Of a stretch of DNA of 35,336 bases, positions 31,917 to 35,336 are shown in pieces. Where the stretch lies: NCBI GenBank assembly GCA_018257865.1, contig JAEUBA010000166.1, positions 1 through 35,336 of the forward strand, given 5' to 3'. The stretch is from Stereocaulon alpinum. Its lineage: Eukaryota; Ascomycota; Lecanoromycetes; Lecanorales; Stereocaulaceae. The position numbers were made by a program, and so were the translations under genes. Positions within the stretch are counted from its first letter, which is position 1, and every line of letters begins with the position of its first letter. Under the pieces are notes generated by a model, which was not told the DNA's origin, did no database searches, and saw only the letters and a program-made list of their open reading frames with translations.

Positions 31917-33390
31917 GCCCTAGTCCCTAAGTACTAAAGTATATAGAATAGACTGCTTATTAAAAACCCTTTAAACCTAGTAGGAAACATAAGGGAAAAG
32001 AGTTAACCTAGAGGCGACGTCGTTAAGGCGGCGCCTTATATATATAGAATATTATCCAACTATAATAACGCCTAAATCTATTATAACATAAAAAGAATAC
32101 GTAGCAGGCGTAGTAGTAACGCATAGTTATTAATAAATATAATTAATTACCAGCTGTATTAGCGGGTAACAGCCGTATTATTATATTATTAGTTATTATT
32201 ATTTTAAATAGCTTTAACGTATAGCGACGTCGTAGCGACGACGACCTATAGGTATATAAATAATAACTTTCCCCCTAACTTCTCTCTCTTTATAACTCCT
32301 AATACGACTTATACGTTCCCTAACATTAGCGTACCTATATCGCAATTAATATTACTAATATAGTTAATAGTTCTTCTCGTTATAATAATATCTAAACATT
32401 CTCTTAAGATCGTATATCGCTATCGCGCAATCGGCGTATATTATTAGCTGCTAACACATTACTTACAGATATAACATATATACACACTTAATATTATACA
32501 TCGCTATCGCGTAACCAGCGCGTATTACTAGCTACTAACACTTACAGACTATATTATTAATATACCTTTACCCTATAGGACTTGTTTCTATATAGGGAAT
32601 AATAATTACGATCGCAGTAACGCTCCTCCCTATTAACGTTATAAGGATAGCTACTATAGGCTTAATTATTATTATAAGGTATATTATTCTAATAGCTCTA
32701 CTACGTCGCCTCCTAATATATCTAAATCCTAAAGCCGTTTCGTTAGTCTATACAGCGATTAGTATAGTATTATAAGCGTAAAGGCTAGACTTACTAAGTA
32801 TAACGTAAGTATAAGAAAATCAGGAAGCGTATTACCTAATAGCGAAAAGCGTAAGGCTAAACTATAGTAATAAGCAGGGCAGCTCCTATAATAATTACTA
32901 ATCTCTAATAGGAACTTACGGCGGTAAGATAGTAGGTTATAGAACTTAAGTAAACTATTACTAACTAGTAGTTTAAGTTAGGAACCCTCTAATAAATAAT
33001 TACTAAGTATACTAAGGAGATAGAGAGTCTCTAGTAATATATTAAGCTCTTAGAGGAGTAATTATACCGCTATATATTAGCGTAGAGACGGTGTTAGGAT
33101 ATTTATTTATTTTTTCCTTCTTCTTTTCTTCTACTAATATTTAGTAGCGCACCCGTATACGTCGTCTTACTAATATAAGATAGATATTCAGCTAGTAATT
33201 AATTTAATCTCTTCTTTATTCTATTAAGGTATAAGTAAGTAAGTATAATAATTATAGAGGAGTATACTTATAGTATAAGACTATTTACCTATAAGGTTTA
33301 TAATTATTATAACTTATATTATCGCCGCCGCTTACTTACCGCTATTAGTAGTATTTAAAGAACTAGAGACCGTATATACTTACTAACCGT
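31917..33390 (-). other. Long 3' non-coding region of element F with tandem repeats
   Basis: No domain was found between the polypurine tract and the chromodomain. CA and TG are partly retained (for example 32,050-32,180 and 32,390-32,540). Features seen: taccagctgtatta and gtaacagccgtatta as a short direct repeat near 32,148-32,182; and two units of about 86 bp at 32,411 and 32,497, each starting near catcgctatcgcg or tatcgctatcgcg. It could alternatively be a further inserted element. Confidence 0.45.
32408..32562. repeat. Tandem repeat, two units of about 86 bp
   Basis: Unit 1 starts near 32,408 (tatcgctatcgcgcaatcgg) and unit 2 near 32,494 (catcgctatcgcgtaaccag). Both continue with cgtatta, tagct(g/a)ctaacac and cttacaga. 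Differences are mostly transitions. They lie in the non-coding part of F. Confidence 0.75.
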
Positions 33391-33399
33391 CTACTTATT

Positions 33400-33570
33400 A
33401 AAGGCTTAAGTTAAATTACGGGTATCCTTAAGCTCTTCGTCTAGTAACTACTAGTTATATTCTTTACCCCAGCTAATCTATTTAACCTTATACTAAATAC
33501 CTTACTTATCTTAAACCTTATCTATAATTTCTTTAACCTCCTATATCTTATTATTATTAATAAGTTTAGG
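33400..33570 (-). pseudogene. Element F chromodomain relic
   Basis: The minus frame reads EVKEIIDKVQDKQGI-like sequence (with stops for Gln), YKVK, stop, I, then a helical tail ending near LVL at about 33,350. This fits the chromodomain pattern EVExIxDxRxxxGxxxYxVKWxGW. Moderate confidence. Confidence 0.6.
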
Positions 33571-33589
33571 GGCTTATATAAAGTTCGCT

Positions 33590-34760
33590 AACGTTATATC
33601 GCTATCGCGAAGGTAGTATAGTTCTAATAATAAAATATAAAAAGTATTATAGATTCTATAAGTTTATAGTAGTAGAAGGCGGTAAGCCTATACTCCTACT
33701 TTATTAATAATCCTAAAAGGCCCTACGAATTTATAAGATAACTTTTTACTTAGGTATTTTTACTTAAGATTCTTAGTTAATAGTATTACTAGATCTCTAA
33801 CCTTATAGCTTTAAAGCTTATAATTCTTATTATACTACTTAACTTAAGACTCTCTAGCGCGCTATAGGCGTTCCGCAGCTTTATCTCTTAATACTTATAG
33901 TAATCTAATCCTCTTATTTATAGTAGGTATCCTCCCCTTAAGGGACTTATCCTTAAGCTCCTAACGAAGTTTAGGGTAATATCTATATATTAAGTAGAAC
34001 GGCATCGTTCTAATAGAGGAATAAAGACTATTTATATATACGAATTCTGCTATTAGTAGCTATTTCGCCTAAGTGGTCTACTTATTATTAGTAAAAACCC
34101 GTAAGTAGTACTTTAGTACCTAATTCTAGCGTTCCGTTTAACTATTAGTCTAAGGATAAAAGGCGGTACTTAGGCGGCGCTTAATCTTAGAGTAAAAATA
34201 AATAGCTGACTAAAAGGCGTTAGTAAATACTAAGCCTCTATCGCTAATAATACTATTAGGTATACCGTAATAGTATACTACCTTAGTATAAAAAACATCC
34301 GCTAGCTCAGCGGCGTCGATTATAGTAGTAGTAGGTATATACCTTACTATCTTTATAAATCGATTAATAATTACTAGAATAGCGTTATAGACTATATTCT
34401 TATATTTACTTAGGGGTAGACCTATAATAAAGTCTATTAAGAGCTCCTTCTATAGCTTATTAGTAATAGGAAGCGAACTTAGTTCGCTATAGGGGCGATA
34501 GCGGGGAGCCTTAGTTCTTTAGCAGATATTATAAGTCTTAATATACTTATTAACCTACTTAGAACTCCCGTGCTAAAAGTATTTACGGGTAAGTAACTTA
34601 TATATCTTCTTAGCGCTAAAGTACCCTACTAGGGGATTATTATAGTATTTACTAATAAGTTCTTCCCTTAAGGCTTCGTCTTTAGGGATATATAGGCGGT
34701 TATTATTTCTTAATAAACCTTCTAGGTCTAAAGCCTATACCTTACTTTAGAGACGACGCT
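33590..34760 (-). pseudogene. Element F integrase relic
   Basis: The minus frame contains VVYYYGIPNSIISDRGLVFTNAF (split by a stop after it), IKRRLSTAFYP, TNS, TERQN and YLRVFTNNK, then LLIAEFVYINSLYSS and PFYLIYRYYPKLR. These are the second catalytic Asp (SDRG), the HPQTDGQTER block and the downstream region of gypsy integrases. Trp and Gln codons have become stops. Zinc-binding residues at the upper end (about 34,500-34,750) are plausible but not all placed. Confidence 0.83.
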
Positions 34761-35090
34761 GCGACGGCGTACCCTTATTTATAGAAAAGGATTTCATCTA
34801 ATTATTAGCAGCCTATAAGTCTCGAATTAAAGTCTTAATTAAATATTAAGGATCCTTATAAGCTAACTTAATAACACCTCTTATATCCTTCTAAGGAATA
34901 ATAACTTAGAGGCCTATAATTTAAAACGCCGGCGATATTACTGCGATAATTTCTTTACCTTCCTTATCTCTACCCTAAAGTGCGAGTTTATTCTATAACG
35001 TTAGTAATAACTTAGTATTTAGCGGGGAACTTCCTTTATAATTAAGGCGTCGCGATAGCAGATCCGCAGGATTCGTTTTTCTAGTATAAT

Positions 35091-35336
35091 AAGTAATTTC
35101 GAAATTAAAAGTAGCGAGCGTTAGCGCCTATCTAGCTTACTAGGAATTTAATTACTTCTACTTTATAAAGCCCTTAAGATTATTATAATTAGTAAGAACC
35201 TTAATAATAAACGGGCTACCTTCTAAGTAGTACCGCTACTATTTTATTACCGCTACTATAGCGAGTAATTCTTAGTTATAAACCTTATAATTCTACTCCG
35301 CAGGAATTATCTTCTAGGACTAAAAGGTAATTAGGT
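35091..35336 (-). pseudogene. Element F RNase H relic (partial)
   Basis: The minus frame shows KIIPAE, NYEIY-like, KELLAIVA, RYYLEGSPFIIKVLT, YNNLKGFIK and ATFNFEIT. It provides the uninterrupted version of the site into which a LINE inserted in G1 (taaaccttataattct near 35,279-35,294). Confidence 0.85.

Larger units (their letters stand above)
31652..35336 (-). mobile_element. Element F: Ty3/gypsy of the G1 family, 3' portion, open at right edge
   Basis: Ordered along the minus strand from the window edge: RNase H (35,336-35,091), integrase, chromodomain, long 3' region, polypurine tract, 3' LTR. Its RNase H and LTR match those of G1, so the two show different parts of one family. It inserted into E at 31,651. 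The 5' half lies outside the window. Confidence 0.85.

Noticed and set aside
32408..32562. CRISPR-like array
   Set aside because: Only two long units without spacer structure, in a eukaryotic retroelement; no cas genes.

Overview
The window looks like a piece of a filamentous ascomycete (Pezizomycotina) genome. About 2.6 kb of ordinary single-copy DNA (roughly 14,870-17,521) carries one intron-containing gene. It sits between two long AT-rich blocks made almost entirely of dead retrotransposons. In those blocks CpA and its complement TpG are nearly absent while TpA is in large excess, the signature of repeat-induced point mutation (RIP). Because TG is gone, ATG codons are gone too, and CAA, CAG and TGG codons have become stops. 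Open-reading-frame searches therefore see nothing there, although whole polyproteins can still be followed by eye through in-frame stops.

Left block (1-14,870). A chromodomain-type Ty3/gypsy element (called G1 here) runs on the minus strand from its 5' LTR (12,473-12,721) through gag and reverse transcriptase. It is broken by two Tad-like non-LTR elements: LINE1 (467-3,774, plus) and LINE2 (4,332-10,043, minus). The middle piece of G1 (3,775-4,331) is inverted. The target-site duplications are swapped between the two LINEs, as expected if the segment between them flipped by recombination between the inverted LINE copies. LINE2 also holds a solo LTR with a 5-bp target duplication. Upstream of G1 lie an unidentified coding relic and a 270-bp foldback element.

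Gene island. One gene, 15,313-17,433 plus, has four exons and three small introns. It encodes a 643-residue sugar-porter-type major facilitator. All exons are open and the key motifs are present, so it appears to have escaped RIP. An LTR element begins only 88 bp after its stop codon.

Right block (17,522-35,336). This is a nest of gypsy elements. Element B (minus) is interrupted by C (minus, same family). C is interrupted by A (plus, complete, 21,972-28,435, two 276-bp LTRs and a polypurine tract). C is truncated near 29,424. Beyond it lies E (minus, 3' half, less mutated), interrupted at 31,651 by F (minus). F has the same 249-bp LTR as G1 and runs off the right edge.

I see no CRISPR array, tRNA, rRNA or bacterial-type system. 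The most noteworthy signals are the TSD-documented inversion, the foldback element, and an intact transporter gene inside RIP-saturated heterochromatin.
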